Part shown: positions 54,272 to 62,721 of the stretch, one piece after another
Position numbering within the stretch: position 1 is the stretch's first letter
Layout of the letters: each line of letters opens with the position of its first letter
From: BRH-c25 sp012519325
Lineage (GTDB): Bacteria; Bacillota; Clostridia; Lutisporales; Lutisporaceae
Direction of reading: 5' to 3'
Assembly (NCBI GenBank): GCA_050950645.1
Contig: JBMNHZ010000008.1
Coordinates: 23,272 to 87,271, forward strand
DNA: 64,000 bases
Position numbers and translations under genes: made by a program
The notes under the pieces: model-generated
What the model was told of the DNA's origin: nothing
What the model saw: only the letters and a program-made list of their open reading frames with translations
Database searches by the model: none

Positions 54272-54634
54272 TTAAATGCCGTTTACGAGATCAGGCCTCA
54301 ACTGCTTTGCGTCGTTTAAAAAAACATGTTTGATATGTTTTTTATCAATTTTTCCATCATAAAAAACACACAACCTTATGCATTTCTCTATGCTGCCTTC
54401 AACATACATGTCCTGGAAACACAGCAAAGGTATATCGGTAAGGTCCATATCCCTGGCTGCCTTAGCAGGATATGCTGCGGTTATGTCCTTGGTACAGGAG
54501 AAAAAAATAGCAGTAATTTTGTCACTGCGTAAGGAATTTAAGCTTATAATCTTTTCCAATAAGACAAATGTGCCTCTGATTATTTCCTCCTCACTGTCTT
54601 TCTTAATTGTAGTAGCACCTCTGATGCCTACCAT
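54272..54634 (-). CDS. aroH: Chorismate mutase, AroH type
   Basis: Chorismate to prephenate. 120 residues, the size of the trimeric AroH class. GIRGATTIKKDSEEEI holds the active-site Arg; FFSCTKDITAAYPAKAARDM is the family signature; CFQDMYVEGSIEKCIRLCVFY contains the conserved Cys, Glu and Arg. The family-typical Tyr region near the end (HVFLNDAKQLRPDL) is altered in detail. AGGTGG lies before the ATG. Confidence 0.92.
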   Translation of the reverse strand: MVGIRGATTIKKDSEEEIIRGTFVLLEKIISLNSLRSDKITAIFFSCTKDITAAYPAKAARDMDLTDIPLLCFQDMYVEGSIEKCIRLCVFYDGKIDKKHIKHVFLNDAKQLRPDLVNGI

Positions 54635-54645
54635 ATGAATACCAC

Positions 54646-55101
54646 CTACCTTATTCTTACCCTGTCAATCATTACGAGATTATCATTCACATATATGAAC
54701 TTACCCGGCTGCGGTACCATTATATTTTCGGATACAGCAGTAACCTTGAGAATAACCGTATCATTTAATGAGCCGCTTACTTCAATAATATCACTATCTT
54801 TTACCCGCAGTTTTATTTTTTTTCCGGAAGGAGTAGAAACCCCTTCCCCATTCACATAAAAAACCAGCGGTTTCAGAGAAGGATAATTCTCTATGGATAT
54901 TTCAACTTCTCCTCTTTTTATGAAAAGCTGGCTTTCTGCGATAGATCTGCCCTCCAGCTTATCAGTCCTGCTTATGAAAGTTTTTATTGTTTGATTCATG
55001 AGCAGTGTCTGTGTAACTATCAGCGCTGAAAACAAAAATATCAAAACTCTTCTAATTAAACCGTTAATCCTCTCCCACCAGTTTTGGAAGCCCCTGTTCA
55101 T
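54646..55101 (-). CDS. Unknown single-pass membrane protein
   Basis: 151 residues from the ATG at 55101 (GGGAGGAG upstream); the frame to 55164 is not needed. A short basic N terminus with WW, one membrane helix (VLIFLFSALIVTQTLLM), then a beta-rich extracytoplasmic domain (EVEISIENYPSLKPLVFYVNGEG, IEVSGSLNDTVILKVTAVS). Its place before aroH-cmk-plsC-ispH suggests it belongs to this housekeeping operon. I know of no function. Confidence 0.8.
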   Translation of the reverse strand: MNRGFQNWWERINGLIRRVLIFLFSALIVTQTLLMNQTIKTFISRTDKLEGRSIAESQLFIKRGEVEISIENYPSLKPLVFYVNGEGVSTPSGKKIKLRVKDSDIIEVSGSLNDTVILKVTAVSENIMVPQPGKFIYVNDNLVMIDRVRIR

Positions 55102-55168
55102 TTTGTACTCCTCCCGTATGTATATATATTTAGATAATTCCTCTTTCGGGAGGTATTTATTCAACTAA

Positions 55169-55235
55169 TACCTTGTAACATCTAATTGCTGCATAGCGAT
55201 ACGAAATTTATACAGCTTTTAAGTGTTACAAGGTA
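55169..55235. repeat. Inverted repeat with 12-bp perfect arms, 67 bp
   Basis: TACCTTGTAACA (55169-55180) and TGTTACAAGGTA (55224-55235) enclose 43 bases. The right arm abuts the stop codon of the flavoprotein gene. No T-run follows on the minus strand, so it could be a small repeat element rather than a terminator. Confidence 0.6.
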
Positions 55236-56468
55236 CTAAGCATAAAAGCCCGCTCCATAACCGGTAGAAAATGCAATTTGAAGATTAAAGCCTCCGGTAA
55301 AAGCGTCCAGATCAATTACTTCACCCGCAAAATACAGACCTTTTATCAGCTTTGATTCCATTGTCTTAGGATTTATCTCCTTTAAATTTATGCCTCCGGA
55401 AGTCACTATAGCTTCATCAATGGGCCTTGTATCTTTCACAGTAACGGTAAAACTCTTTAGAAGCTTTATAAGGGATTTTCTCTCCTGTTTTGTTATCTGG
55501 TGCACTTCTTTTGACTCATTTATACCTGAAAGAGAGATAATAACAGGTATGAGTTTATGGGGCAGCAGCTGGTTCAGAGAGTTCTTAAACTGCTTGTTAA
55601 TGTTTTTTTCAAAATCTCTGATTATCCTTCTGTCAAGCTCTTCTTCCGAAAGAGCAGGCTTCAGATCAATACTTATTTTTGTGTTTTTCTTTTTTCTAAG
55701 AGAATCTGCAATAAAATAGCTTGCAGATAATATTATGGGGCCTGATAATCCATAATGGGTAAAAAGCATTTCCCCAAAGTCCTCATATAAAAGCTTTCCA
55801 TCGGCACTAGCCTTAATTGATACATTTTTTAAGGAGAGTCCTTGCAATTCCTTAATAAATGTATCCTCCGACACTAACGGAACTAATGAGGGCTTAGGCT
55901 CAATTATGGTGTGTCCTGCCTTTTCGGCAACTGCATATCCGTCTCCCGTCGATCCTGTTTGAGGATATGATAACCCTCCTGTACAAATTATTAATGAGCT
56001 GCATTCCACAAACTGCCCATTATCAAGTATTGTGCCTGTCACAGCACCATTTTCCTGCCTGAATCCCAGAAGCCTATTGTTAAGCTTTATATCAACCTTA
56101 TTCTTATTTAAATATCTTTCCAGGGCTCTTATCACATCACTGGACTTGTCGGATTCGGGAAAAACTCTTCCGCCTCTTTCTATCTTTGTTTTAAGCCCCA
56201 GCGACTCAAGAAGTATTATAAGATCACTATTTGAAAAGTTCTTGAAGGAACTGAAAAAGAATTTCGAATTTCTCGGAATATTCTTCATGAATTCATCAAA
56301 ATCTGCTGTGTTTGTAATATTGCATCTTCCTTTGCCCGTTAAAAAAAGCTTCTTTCCCAGCTTTTCATTCTTTTCAACTAGCATCGTCCTTTTCCCTCTG
56401 GAGGCAGCTGTTCCGGCAGCGATCATCCCTGCAGGGCCACCCCCGATAACTACTACATCATATCTCAA
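55236..56468 (-). CDS. HI0933/YhiN-family flavoprotein (NAD(P)/FAD-dependent)
   Basis: 410 residues. FAD motif YDVVVIGGGPAGMIAAGTAASRG, then EKLGKKLFLTGKGRCNITN, the family hallmark, GGLSYPQTGSTGDGYAVAEKAGH and TSGGINLKEINPKTMESK, ending GLYFAGEVIDLDAFTGGFNLQIAFSTG. The reaction is unknown for most members. The open frame begins with an ATG at 56477, but AAAGG touches that codon; a TTG at 56468 has better spacing. It heads the group running to ispH-S1. Confidence 0.9.
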   Translation of the reverse strand: MRYDVVVIGGGPAGMIAAGTAASRGKRTMLVEKNEKLGKKLFLTGKGRCNITNTADFDEFMKNIPRNSKFFFSSFKNFSNSDLIILLESLGLKTKIERGGRVFPESDKSSDVIRALERYLNKNKVDIKLNNRLLGFRQENGAVTGTILDNGQFVECSSLIICTGGLSYPQTGSTGDGYAVAEKAGHTIIEPKPSLVPLVSEDTFIKELQGLSLKNVSIKASADGKLLYEDFGEMLFTHYGLSGPIILSASYFIADSLRKKKNTKISIDLKPALSEEELDRRIIRDFEKNINKQFKNSLNQLLPHKLIPVIISLSGINESKEVHQITKQERKSLIKLLKSFTVTVKDTRPIDEAIVTSGGINLKEINPKTMESKLIKGLYFAGEVIDLDAFTGGFNLQIAFSTGYGAGFYA

Positions 56469-56544
56469 GAAAAACATCCTTTCAAAGCATGACCTTTTCT
56501 TTTACTTCAACTCTATTATCCCAACCGCAGAACTGCTATATGCT

Positions 56545-57171
56545 TCAATAATTTTCCTCCCTTAAATGACTGGTATCATTAAGACACACTAAAACAGGTT
56601 TTTCGTAAATATCCTCAGAGAATTCCAGTATTGAAACAGATGCATTGTCTATTCTTAAACTATTAAAGTCCATTATATCTAATCCCATTAATCTGACTAT
56701 TGCAGCTTTAATGGCAATCCCATGAGATACCAGAAGTATATTTACGCCTTTATGAAGCTGCACTATATCCATAATCGCACTATATGTGCGTTCTGTAAGA
56801 TCAATGAAGGTTTCTGCCCCGGGCAGCTTGAAATTGACGGGATCCTCCCTATAGATCCTGTAATGTTCACTGTATTTGCCCTTTATATCACTTATTGTCA
56901 TGCCTTCCCAGGGACCGAAGCACATTTCTTGATACTTGTCAGACCCGATTATTTCGCACTGCTTTTGCTCTGCTATTATTTCAGCCGTTTTCATTGCTCT
57001 TCTCAAGCTGCTGGAGTATATAACTTTTATATCTTCTTTTATAAGTCTCCTTGCCAGCAGCTTCGCTTGCCGTATCCCTGCAGTGCTGAGCTCCGTATCT
57101 GTCCTTCCCTGTGCCCTGCCGTTTTTATTCCATTCGGTTTCTCCATGTCTTGCAAGATAAAGCCTTGTCAT
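56545..57171 (-). CDS. Histidine phosphatase family protein (phosphoglycerate mutase-like)
   Basis: 208 residues from the ATG at 57171 (GGAGGG upstream). Catalytic RHGETEWN, second Arg in SSLRRAMKTAEI, Glu in CFGPWEGMTISDI, second His in LVSHGIAIKA. The family includes CobC, alpha-ribazole phosphatase and broad phosphatases; the substrate cannot be decided here. Confidence 0.9.
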   Translation of the reverse strand: MTRLYLARHGETEWNKNGRAQGRTDTELSTAGIRQAKLLARRLIKEDIKVIYSSSLRRAMKTAEIIAEQKQCEIIGSDKYQEMCFGPWEGMTISDIKGKYSEHYRIYREDPVNFKLPGAETFIDLTERTYSAIMDIVQLHKGVNILLVSHGIAIKAAIVRLMGLDIMDFNSLRIDNASVSILEFSEDIYEKPVLVCLNDTSHLREENY

Positions 57172-57225
57172 CAAATCCCTCCTAAATAGCCATATCAATT
57201 ATATCATAAAATAAGAATAATGCGA

Positions 57226-57335
57226 CAGAGGACATGGGGAGGACATGGGGACGTTTCGCGTGTCTCGCTTTCAGTGAGACAGGGGAAACGTCCCCATGTC
57301 CTCGGGGAAACGTCCCCATGTCCTTCTCTCGCGAA
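57226..57335. repeat. GC-rich palindromic REP-like repeat, copy 3
   Basis: GAGGACATGGGGACGTTTC and its complement flank a GTGTCTCGC/GTGAGAC inner stem; an extra half-copy (GGGGAAACGTCCCCATGTCC) follows. Bordered by TGCGAC and TCGCGA. Same core as the copies at 8951 and 16255. Confidence 0.85.
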
Positions 57336-57347
57336 TTACATAGGATT

Positions 57348-57380
57348 AAAAAATCCTGCCCTGTAAAGGCAGGATTTTTT
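57348..57380 (-). terminator. Terminator overlapping rpiR stop codon
   Basis: AAAAAATCCTGCC and GGCAGGATTTTTT pair perfectly around CTGTAAA. The upstream arm overlaps the TAA of the rpiR-like gene, so termination begins at the stop itself. Confidence 0.9.
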
Positions 57381-58248
57381 AATCGTCCTTATCTGACGAA
57401 AATATATTATACTTATTCCAAATATCCTCAAGGTTTGCAAAGGATACTGATATATTCTTTTTCTCCTTGATTCCAACAGCAACTATCAGTGCATTCAGCA
57501 CACTCATGGGAGCAACTATTGAGTCCACGAAGGATTCCATGTTGCTTTTTCCAATAAGCGTATAATCTGCATTTGTGCAAAGAGGTGACAAAACACTGTC
57601 AGTGATTGCAATTGTTTTAGCCCCTCTGGATTTCACATATTCAAATGCTTTCAGCGTTCTTGTAGAATACCTTGGGAATGTAATCCCAATTACAAGATCA
57701 TCTTTTCCGATTCTGAAAAGCTGCTCAAAAATATCTCCGATAGTATATGTCACAACATGAATATTATCTCTGATAAAATTAAGATAAAAACCCAGGAATT
57801 CTGCAAGAGCGGTTGAGCTTCTCAATCCTATTATGTAAATATTCTTTGCTTCAGTTATTGCCTTTACCGCTTGCTCGAAAGCTGTACCGTCTATCTCTTC
57901 CATGGTTGTTCTGATGTTTTCCATATCAGACTTAAGAATATTCTTCAATATACTTGTCTTATTTGAATAATCCGAACTCATTTCAATTCTCTGAACAGTT
58001 GTAAGTTTTGTTCTTACCATTTCCTGCAGCTGTTTTTGCAGTTGGGGGTATCCATCAAATCCTATTGTATTTGCAAATCTTACAACGGTTGATTCACTTA
58101 CTCCGACTACTTCTCCCAGCTTTGCGGCAGTCATAAATGCAGCTTTATCGTAGTTATTCATTATGTATTGTGCAATTATCTTCTGACCCTTGCTCAGCCT
58201 GTGGAAACCTGTCTGAATAACCTTCATTAATTCTACGCTTTCACTCAT
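57379..58248 (-). CDS. RpiR/MurR-family transcriptional regulator
   Basis: 289 residues from the ATG at 58248 (GGAG upstream). N-terminal HTH_6 helix-turn-helix (AKLGEVVGVSESTVVRFANTIGFDGYPQLQKQLQEMV in pieces) and C-terminal SIS domain (IYIIGLRSSTALAEFL, VIGITFPRYSTRTLKAFEYVKSRGAKTIAITD), which usually binds phosphosugars. It lies 15 bases after korC as last gene of the kor operon, so it may control that operon; a suitable inverted repeat is at 61020-61053. Confidence 0.92.
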   Translation of the reverse strand: MSESVELMKVIQTGFHRLSKGQKIIAQYIMNNYDKAAFMTAAKLGEVVGVSESTVVRFANTIGFDGYPQLQKQLQEMVRTKLTTVQRIEMSSDYSNKTSILKNILKSDMENIRTTMEEIDGTAFEQAVKAITEAKNIYIIGLRSSTALAEFLGFYLNFIRDNIHVVTYTIGDIFEQLFRIGKDDLVIGITFPRYSTRTLKAFEYVKSRGAKTIAITDSVLSPLCTNADYTLIGKSNMESFVDSIVAPMSVLNALIVAVGIKEKKNISVSFANLEDIWNKYNIFSSDKDD

Positions 58249-58263
58249 GTTGATTATCTCCAC

Positions 58264-58800
58264 CTATATTAAATTTCTTGCCAATTCATATCCTTTTGTA
58301 AGAGCTTTTCTGTTAAGATCCTCCGTACCCTTGGGAACCCTGTCAAGAACCGCTTTTTCCAAAGCCTCATTTGAGATAACCTTTGTTATCTCAACAAGTA
58401 CTCCCAGTGCAACAATATTAGTTACCATAGGTTTGCCCAGTTCCTTAATGGCCGTATCAAGTATTGGTACACTGTATATCTTTATATTCCCTGATTTTAT
58501 GGCACTGACAGAACTGTCCACTATAAGTATACCATCTTCCTTAAGGCCTGAGCCATATTTTTCATAAGCTTTTTGAGTCAATGACAGTAGTATATCACAA
58601 TTTCTTACTTTTGGGAAATCAATCTCTTCACTTGATATAATAACTTCGGATTTGCTTGCTCCTCCTCTTGCCTCAGGACCATAGGATTGTGTCTGCACCG
58701 AATTCTTTCCGTCACTTATAGCGCCTTCCGCCAGTATTATTCCACCTAGAAGCAGTCCTTGTCCTCCGGAGCCGCTAAGTCTGATTTCATACCTTTCCAT
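58264..58800 (-). CDS. korC: 2-Oxoacid:ferredoxin oxidoreductase gamma subunit
   Basis: 178 residues; the ATG at 58800 overlaps the korB stop (TGATG) with AGGAG upstream. Family motif RLSGSGGQGLLLGGIILAEGA, then QSYGPEARGGASKSEVIIS. It completes the four-subunit enzyme KorDABC. Confidence 0.93.
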   Translation of the reverse strand: MERYEIRLSGSGGQGLLLGGIILAEGAISDGKNSVQTQSYGPEARGGASKSEVIISSEEIDFPKVRNCDILLSLTQKAYEKYGSGLKEDGILIVDSSVSAIKSGNIKIYSVPILDTAIKELGKPMVTNIVALGVLVEITKVISNEALEKAVLDRVPKGTEDLNRKALTKGYELARNLI

Positions 58801-59624
58801 CACTGTCTCTCCTTTTTCAATCTATCTATGATCTTTTGATACTCATTGGTATACTCCGGCTCTGGGCTGTTCTTTAACTCACCAATGAGAAGTTTCCCTT
58901 CCAGTGCCTCAGGAGAAAGCTTTGCTGCAGCCGATATATTGACTGCATTATTCTTCTGCCACTCCATCATATTTACCGCAGTGCCTCTTTTGTTTTTTCT
59001 TCCATAGTAAGTCGGACATATGCTTATAGCTTCTATCAGAGAGAACCCATCGTTATTCAGTGCATTCTGTACAAGAGATGTCAGAAGATTTGCATGGTAA
59101 GCTGTGGCCCTCCCTACATAGGTAGCTCCTGCTGAAGCGGCAAGATTACATATGTCGAATGCTTTATCTATGTTTCCGTACGGAGCTGTGGTTCCTTTGT
59201 CGTATTTTGGTGTTGTAGGGGAATACTGGCCTCCTGTCATTCCATATATGCTGTTGTTGTATACTATTGCCGTTATTCCAATGTTTCTTCTGCACGCATG
59301 AATAAGATGATTACCTCCGATTGCTGTTGAATCCCCATCACCCATTATGACAATCACATTGATATCCGGCTTTGCCATCTTTATACCTGTGGCAAAAGCC
59401 AGAGCACGCCCATGGGTAGTATGAAGTGTATTGAAGTCAAGATATCCCGGTGCTCTTGAAGAACAGCCTATTCCTGATACAATGCATACCTTGTTTTTAT
59501 CAAGCCCCGATTTGTCTATTGCAGAAACTATTGATCTTGTTATTGTACCATGACCGCAGCCGGGGCACCATATCTGCGGAAGCTTTTCGGTTCTAAAATA
59601 ATTTTCAACTAATTCACTGGGCAT
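58800..59624 (-). CDS. korB: 2-Oxoacid:ferredoxin oxidoreductase beta subunit (TPP-binding)
   Basis: 274 residues. WCPGCGHG and GIGCSSRAPGY carry cluster/TPP-region residues; the TPP motif is GDGDSTAIGGNHLIHACRRN; TGGQYSPTTPKYDKGTTAPYGN matches Kor/Vor beta subunits. It decarboxylates the 2-oxoacid. GGAGG lies before the ATG, 1 base past korA. Confidence 0.94.
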   Translation of the reverse strand: MPSELVENYFRTEKLPQIWCPGCGHGTITRSIVSAIDKSGLDKNKVCIVSGIGCSSRAPGYLDFNTLHTTHGRALAFATGIKMAKPDINVIVIMGDGDSTAIGGNHLIHACRRNIGITAIVYNNSIYGMTGGQYSPTTPKYDKGTTAPYGNIDKAFDICNLAASAGATYVGRATAYHANLLTSLVQNALNNDGFSLIEAISICPTYYGRKNKRGTAVNMMEWQKNNAVNISAAAKLSPEALEGKLLIGELKNSPEPEYTNEYQKIIDRLKKERQ

Positions 59625-59625
59625 G

Positions 59626-60759
59626 CTAAAGTACCTCCTCTATCTTCCTGACTATCTCCTCAGGATAAATAATTTCACAACTGACCTTGTTCAATTTTTC
59701 AATGATTGTATTACAGCCGCATATTCTTTCAACTTCAAGGACCAGCTGCCCCAAGTTCATTTCAGGTACTACAATGGTCTTAACTCTGAGCGACAGTTCC
59801 CTAAGCCTTCTTTCAGGAAATGGCCAAATGCTGATAGGCCTGAAAGTGCCAACTTTTATTCCTTTACTCCGAAGTATATTCATCGCTGATTTTGATGCCC
59901 TGGCTACACAGCCGTATGATAATATGATTATCTCGGCATCTTCAGTATTTTCTTCCTCCCAAGATTCGATTTCGTCTCTGTGCATTTCTATTTTATTCGA
60001 AAGCCTTCTTATAAGTTTATCGGCTACTTCAGCATTGTTGCTTGGAAAGCCTGTTTCATCATGCACCAATCCGGTTACATGGTATCTATAGCCTGTACCA
60101 AAGTCTGCCATTGGCGGTACCAGATCATAATCCGCCTTGTATGGCAAATATTCCTCGCTGCTGCAATCAGGCCTCTTTCTTTCTACAATTTCCAATTCTG
60201 AAGGATCAGGTAATTGAACTTTCTCTCTCATATGCCCAATTACTTCATCCATTAATAGTATGACAGGCGTTCTATATTTTTCTGCCATATTAAAAGCCTT
60301 TATAGTAAGATCAAAGGTTTCCCTTACTGATGAAGGAGTAAGGGCAATAACAGGGTGGTCACCGTGAGTACCCCAACGGGCTTGCATGATTTCACCCTGA
60401 GCCGGTGAAGTAGGCATGCCCGTACTGGGGCCTCCCCTCTGAACATTCACTATGACACAAGGTACTTCTGCTATAGTAGCATAACCTATGTTTTCCTGTT
60501 TAAGTGAAAATCCCGGTCCGCTGGTAGCTGTCATACTTTTTGCTCCTGCAAGTGAAGCTCCAATGATAGCGGCCATACCTCCAATTTCATCTTCCATCTG
60601 CATAAATCTTCCGCCGACCAAAGGCAGCTTTTCCGCTGATAATTCAGCGATCTCAGTAGAAGGTGTTATGGGATATCCGGCGTAAAATCTCATTCCAGCA
60701 GCAATAGCGCCTTCCACACACGCTTCATTTCCCTGCATTAGTCTAACCCTGCTTTTCAT
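59626..60759 (-). CDS. korA: 2-Oxoacid:ferredoxin oxidoreductase alpha subunit
   Basis: 377 residues from the ATG at 60759 (GGAGG upstream); the long frame to 60897 overlaps korD. GNEACVEGAIAAGMRFYAGYPITPSTEIAE is the alpha-subunit hallmark, with SGPGFSLKQENIGYA, VNVQRGGPSTGMPTSPAQGE and HGDHPVIALTPSS. The substrate is most likely 2-oxoglutarate, although branched-chain oxoacids are possible given the liv transporter elsewhere. Confidence 0.93.
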   Translation of the reverse strand: MKSRVRLMQGNEACVEGAIAAGMRFYAGYPITPSTEIAELSAEKLPLVGGRFMQMEDEIGGMAAIIGASLAGAKSMTATSGPGFSLKQENIGYATIAEVPCVIVNVQRGGPSTGMPTSPAQGEIMQARWGTHGDHPVIALTPSSVRETFDLTIKAFNMAEKYRTPVILLMDEVIGHMREKVQLPDPSELEIVERKRPDCSSEEYLPYKADYDLVPPMADFGTGYRYHVTGLVHDETGFPSNNAEVADKLIRRLSNKIEMHRDEIESWEEENTEDAEIIILSYGCVARASKSAMNILRSKGIKVGTFRPISIWPFPERRLRELSLRVKTIVVPEMNLGQLVLEVERICGCNTIIEKLNKVSCEIIYPEEIVRKIEEVL

Positions 60760-60982
60760 TTTTCTTCCTCCCAAGATATATTGCATAATCAGGACACCTA
60801 AGTTCACATGCTCCACATTGTATGCACTTGTCAACATCCGCCAATACAGCCTTGTCATTCTTAAGCTCCAAAGCTTTTGTCGGGCAAAATGCAACACATA
60901 TACCGCAGCCTTTGCACCATGCAGGATTTATTATGACCTTTTCAGTCACTATTTCCCCCGCTTTGATATCCTCCAATTTCAT
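60743..60982 (-). CDS. korD: 2-Oxoacid:ferredoxin oxidoreductase delta subunit (2x4Fe-4S)
   Basis: 79 residues from the ATG at 60982 (GGAGG upstream). Two clusters: CKGCGICVAFCP and CIQCGACELRCPD. First gene of korDABC-rpiR and overlapping korA by 17 bases. Confidence 0.93.
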   Translation of the reverse strand: MKLEDIKAGEIVTEKVIINPAWCKGCGICVAFCPTKALELKNDKAVLADVDKCIQCGACELRCPDYAIYLGRKKNEKQG

Positions 60983-61019
60983 TTTTCTGACCTCCACAAA
61001 ATAATTAAATAATGCAATT

Positions 61020-61053
61020 AAAATTTCATTTTTTATTATGCATTAGAAATTTT
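61020..61053. promoter_or_regulatory. Inverted repeat in kor leader, candidate operator
   Basis: AAAATTTC (61020-61027) and GAAATTTT (61046-61053) are exact complements spaced 18 bases apart, between the -10 and the korD start. The arms resemble RpiR-type sites, and such a regulator is encoded at the operon end. Confidence 0.45.
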
Positions 61054-61074
61054 GCAATTTTCCCTTCATTTTTT

Positions 61075-61103
61075 AGTATATATTATTATATTCTCTATTG
61101 CAA
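61075..61103 (-). promoter_or_regulatory. Promoter of kor operon
   Basis: Minus-strand TTGCAA (61098-61103), 17-base spacer, TATACT (61075-61080). Confidence 0.6.
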
Positions 61104-61134
61104 TAACAATTGCCAAATTAATTTCATATTTTTG

Positions 61135-61908
61135 TCAGCAATTATTTAGTGAGAGGTTCCATCCGCTGATTTTTTTTATTGCTTCATAGCTTGTAAGGTC
61201 AATGTGTATAGGTGTCAGTGAAACATAACCCTTTCTTATTGCATATATATCAGTTTCTTCACCCATTTCATCCTGTATAAGCTCTCCGGCCAGCCAATAG
61301 TAACTGTTACCCCGGGGATCCTTTCTTTTCTCAAAACTATTTCTGTATCTTTTTACTCCAAGCCTGGTTATTTTTATGCCTTTTATGAGTTCAATCCTGT
61401 CGGCTTCCGGAATATTTACATTCAAGAGCATGTTATCTATCTTTCCATTATCCAACACCTGCCTGATTACCTGAACAGCAGCTTCTGCAGCCACGGAGAA
61501 ATCCGTACTGCATTTTCCTGCATAGGATAATGCTATTGAAGGAATACTAAAGAGCAATCCTTCAATGGCCGCCGAAACCGTTCCTGAATATATAATGTCC
61601 GTACCCAGGTTTTCACCGTCATTTATACCTGAAATGACCAGGTCGGGACGTTCCGGAAGGAGTGTCTCAACACCTAACTTGACACAATCTGCAGGCGTAC
61701 CGTTTACCCACCAAGCATCAATATTCAGATCGCGAAGCTCTATTTTCCCGCATCTCAAAGGCTGATGCATAGTAATTGCATGTCCAATGGCGCTCTGCTC
61801 CTTATCAGGTGCTACTACAGCAATCTTTCCAAATTCTTTCGCTCTCTTGGCCAGTTCATACAATCCATATGAGTATATGCCGTCATCATTGGAAATTAGT
61901 ATGTTCAA
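61135..61908 (-). CDS. surE: 5'/3'-nucleotidase SurE
   Basis: 257 residues. The start MNILISNDDGIYSYGL carries the metal-binding NDDG; the family motifs VVAPDKEQSAIGHAIT, WVNGTPADCVKLG and VISGINDGENLGTDIIYSGTVSAAIEG follow. It dephosphorylates nucleoside monophosphates in stationary phase in other bacteria. The start codon is TTG with GGGGGT upstream. Confidence 0.95.
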   Translation of the reverse strand: MNILISNDDGIYSYGLYELAKRAKEFGKIAVVAPDKEQSAIGHAITMHQPLRCGKIELRDLNIDAWWVNGTPADCVKLGVETLLPERPDLVISGINDGENLGTDIIYSGTVSAAIEGLLFSIPSIALSYAGKCSTDFSVAAEAAVQVIRQVLDNGKIDNMLLNVNIPEADRIELIKGIKITRLGVKRYRNSFEKRKDPRGNSYYWLAGELIQDEMGEETDIYAIRKGYVSLTPIHIDLTSYEAIKKISGWNLSLNNC

Positions 61909-62017
61909 AGCAATACCCCCAATTTTGTATATTTTACATTCTTGTTAATGATTTATTCAGATTAATAAATGCTGTTCTGTGTATACTATAACCAGTTTGT
62001 GCTGTGCAGGTGATAAA

Positions 62018-62656
62018 ATGATACAGATAGATGATGCGGGAAGCGGCAGCTTGGTGGGCGGTACCTGCATCGGCATTTTACGAAAGGAAACAGAAGAGTA
62101 TTATTATGAAATACTCCCGGTCCATTTATTTAATGAATACAACTTTAAGAATAAATCATACATATATTATACAACAAAAGTTGTAATGAATGCTTTTGAT
62201 AAGCTCTCGGTAAAAAAGAGAGAAAGAATTCATGTATGTCAGGGTTATATGTTTGAAGATACAAGACGATTTCTTGTCCGCTCAAACCATTCCTTTACAA
62301 GCATTAAAATAGAAGATCCTCTGCAATCCCTTATTGAGAAAACATTTGAGAATTATGCAATATCCCTCGGCTTGCCAAGGGATTTTATAGCCTACACTAA
62401 GTATCCCTTCCATTTTCACAGGCTGCTGAAATGGGTATATGCAGACTTTGATAACCGTATGAAGCTCTGCAAGAGAGGCTGGAAAAGCTGGCAAAAATAT
62501 TGCAATGCAAATGTTGAAATATATTATGATAAATTGCTTAAAAGCAAATTTGTATGCCTTAAATGCGGTAATAGAATACAGGATAATTCAGAGGTGAAGG
62601 TAATAAAATTCTACTCCAACAGGGACAATTACGTGTATGTGCATAATAATTGCTGA
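62018..62656 (+). CDS. Unknown protein with C-terminal zinc-ribbon-like cysteines
   Basis: 212 residues from the ATG at 62018 (AGGTG 6 bases before); the frame from 61979 lacks a ribosome site. The start IDDAGSGSLVGGTCIGILRKET resembles the first strand of RNase H-like folds (Asp followed by a Gly/Ser loop), and later Asp and Glu residues exist, but I cannot assign a catalytic set. Near the end CLKCGN and a final HNNC could bind zinc. It is divergent from surE and ends before a hairpin at 62679. I know of no assigned function. Confidence 0.75.
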   Translation: MIQIDDAGSGSLVGGTCIGILRKETEEYYYEILPVHLFNEYNFKNKSYIYYTTKVVMNAFDKLSVKKRERIHVCQGYMFEDTRRFLVRSNHSFTSIKIEDPLQSLIEKTFENYAISLGLPRDFIAYTKYPFHFHRLLKWVYADFDNRMKLCKRGWKSWQKYCNANVEIYYDKLLKSKFVCLKCGNRIQDNSEVKVIKFYSNRDNYVYVHNNC

Positions 62657-62672
62657 CTATTGCATTCCAAAG

Positions 62673-62708
62673 CAAAAAGCCATGTATGAAACTAAAATCA
62701 TACATGGC
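62673..62708 (-). terminator. Terminator after oadA/pycB fragment
   Basis: GCCATGTATGA pairs exactly with TCATACATGGC around an 8-base loop, followed by TTTTTGC on the minus strand, 13 bases after the stop. Confidence 0.85.
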
Positions 62709-62721
62709 CGGCTGCCGTCAA

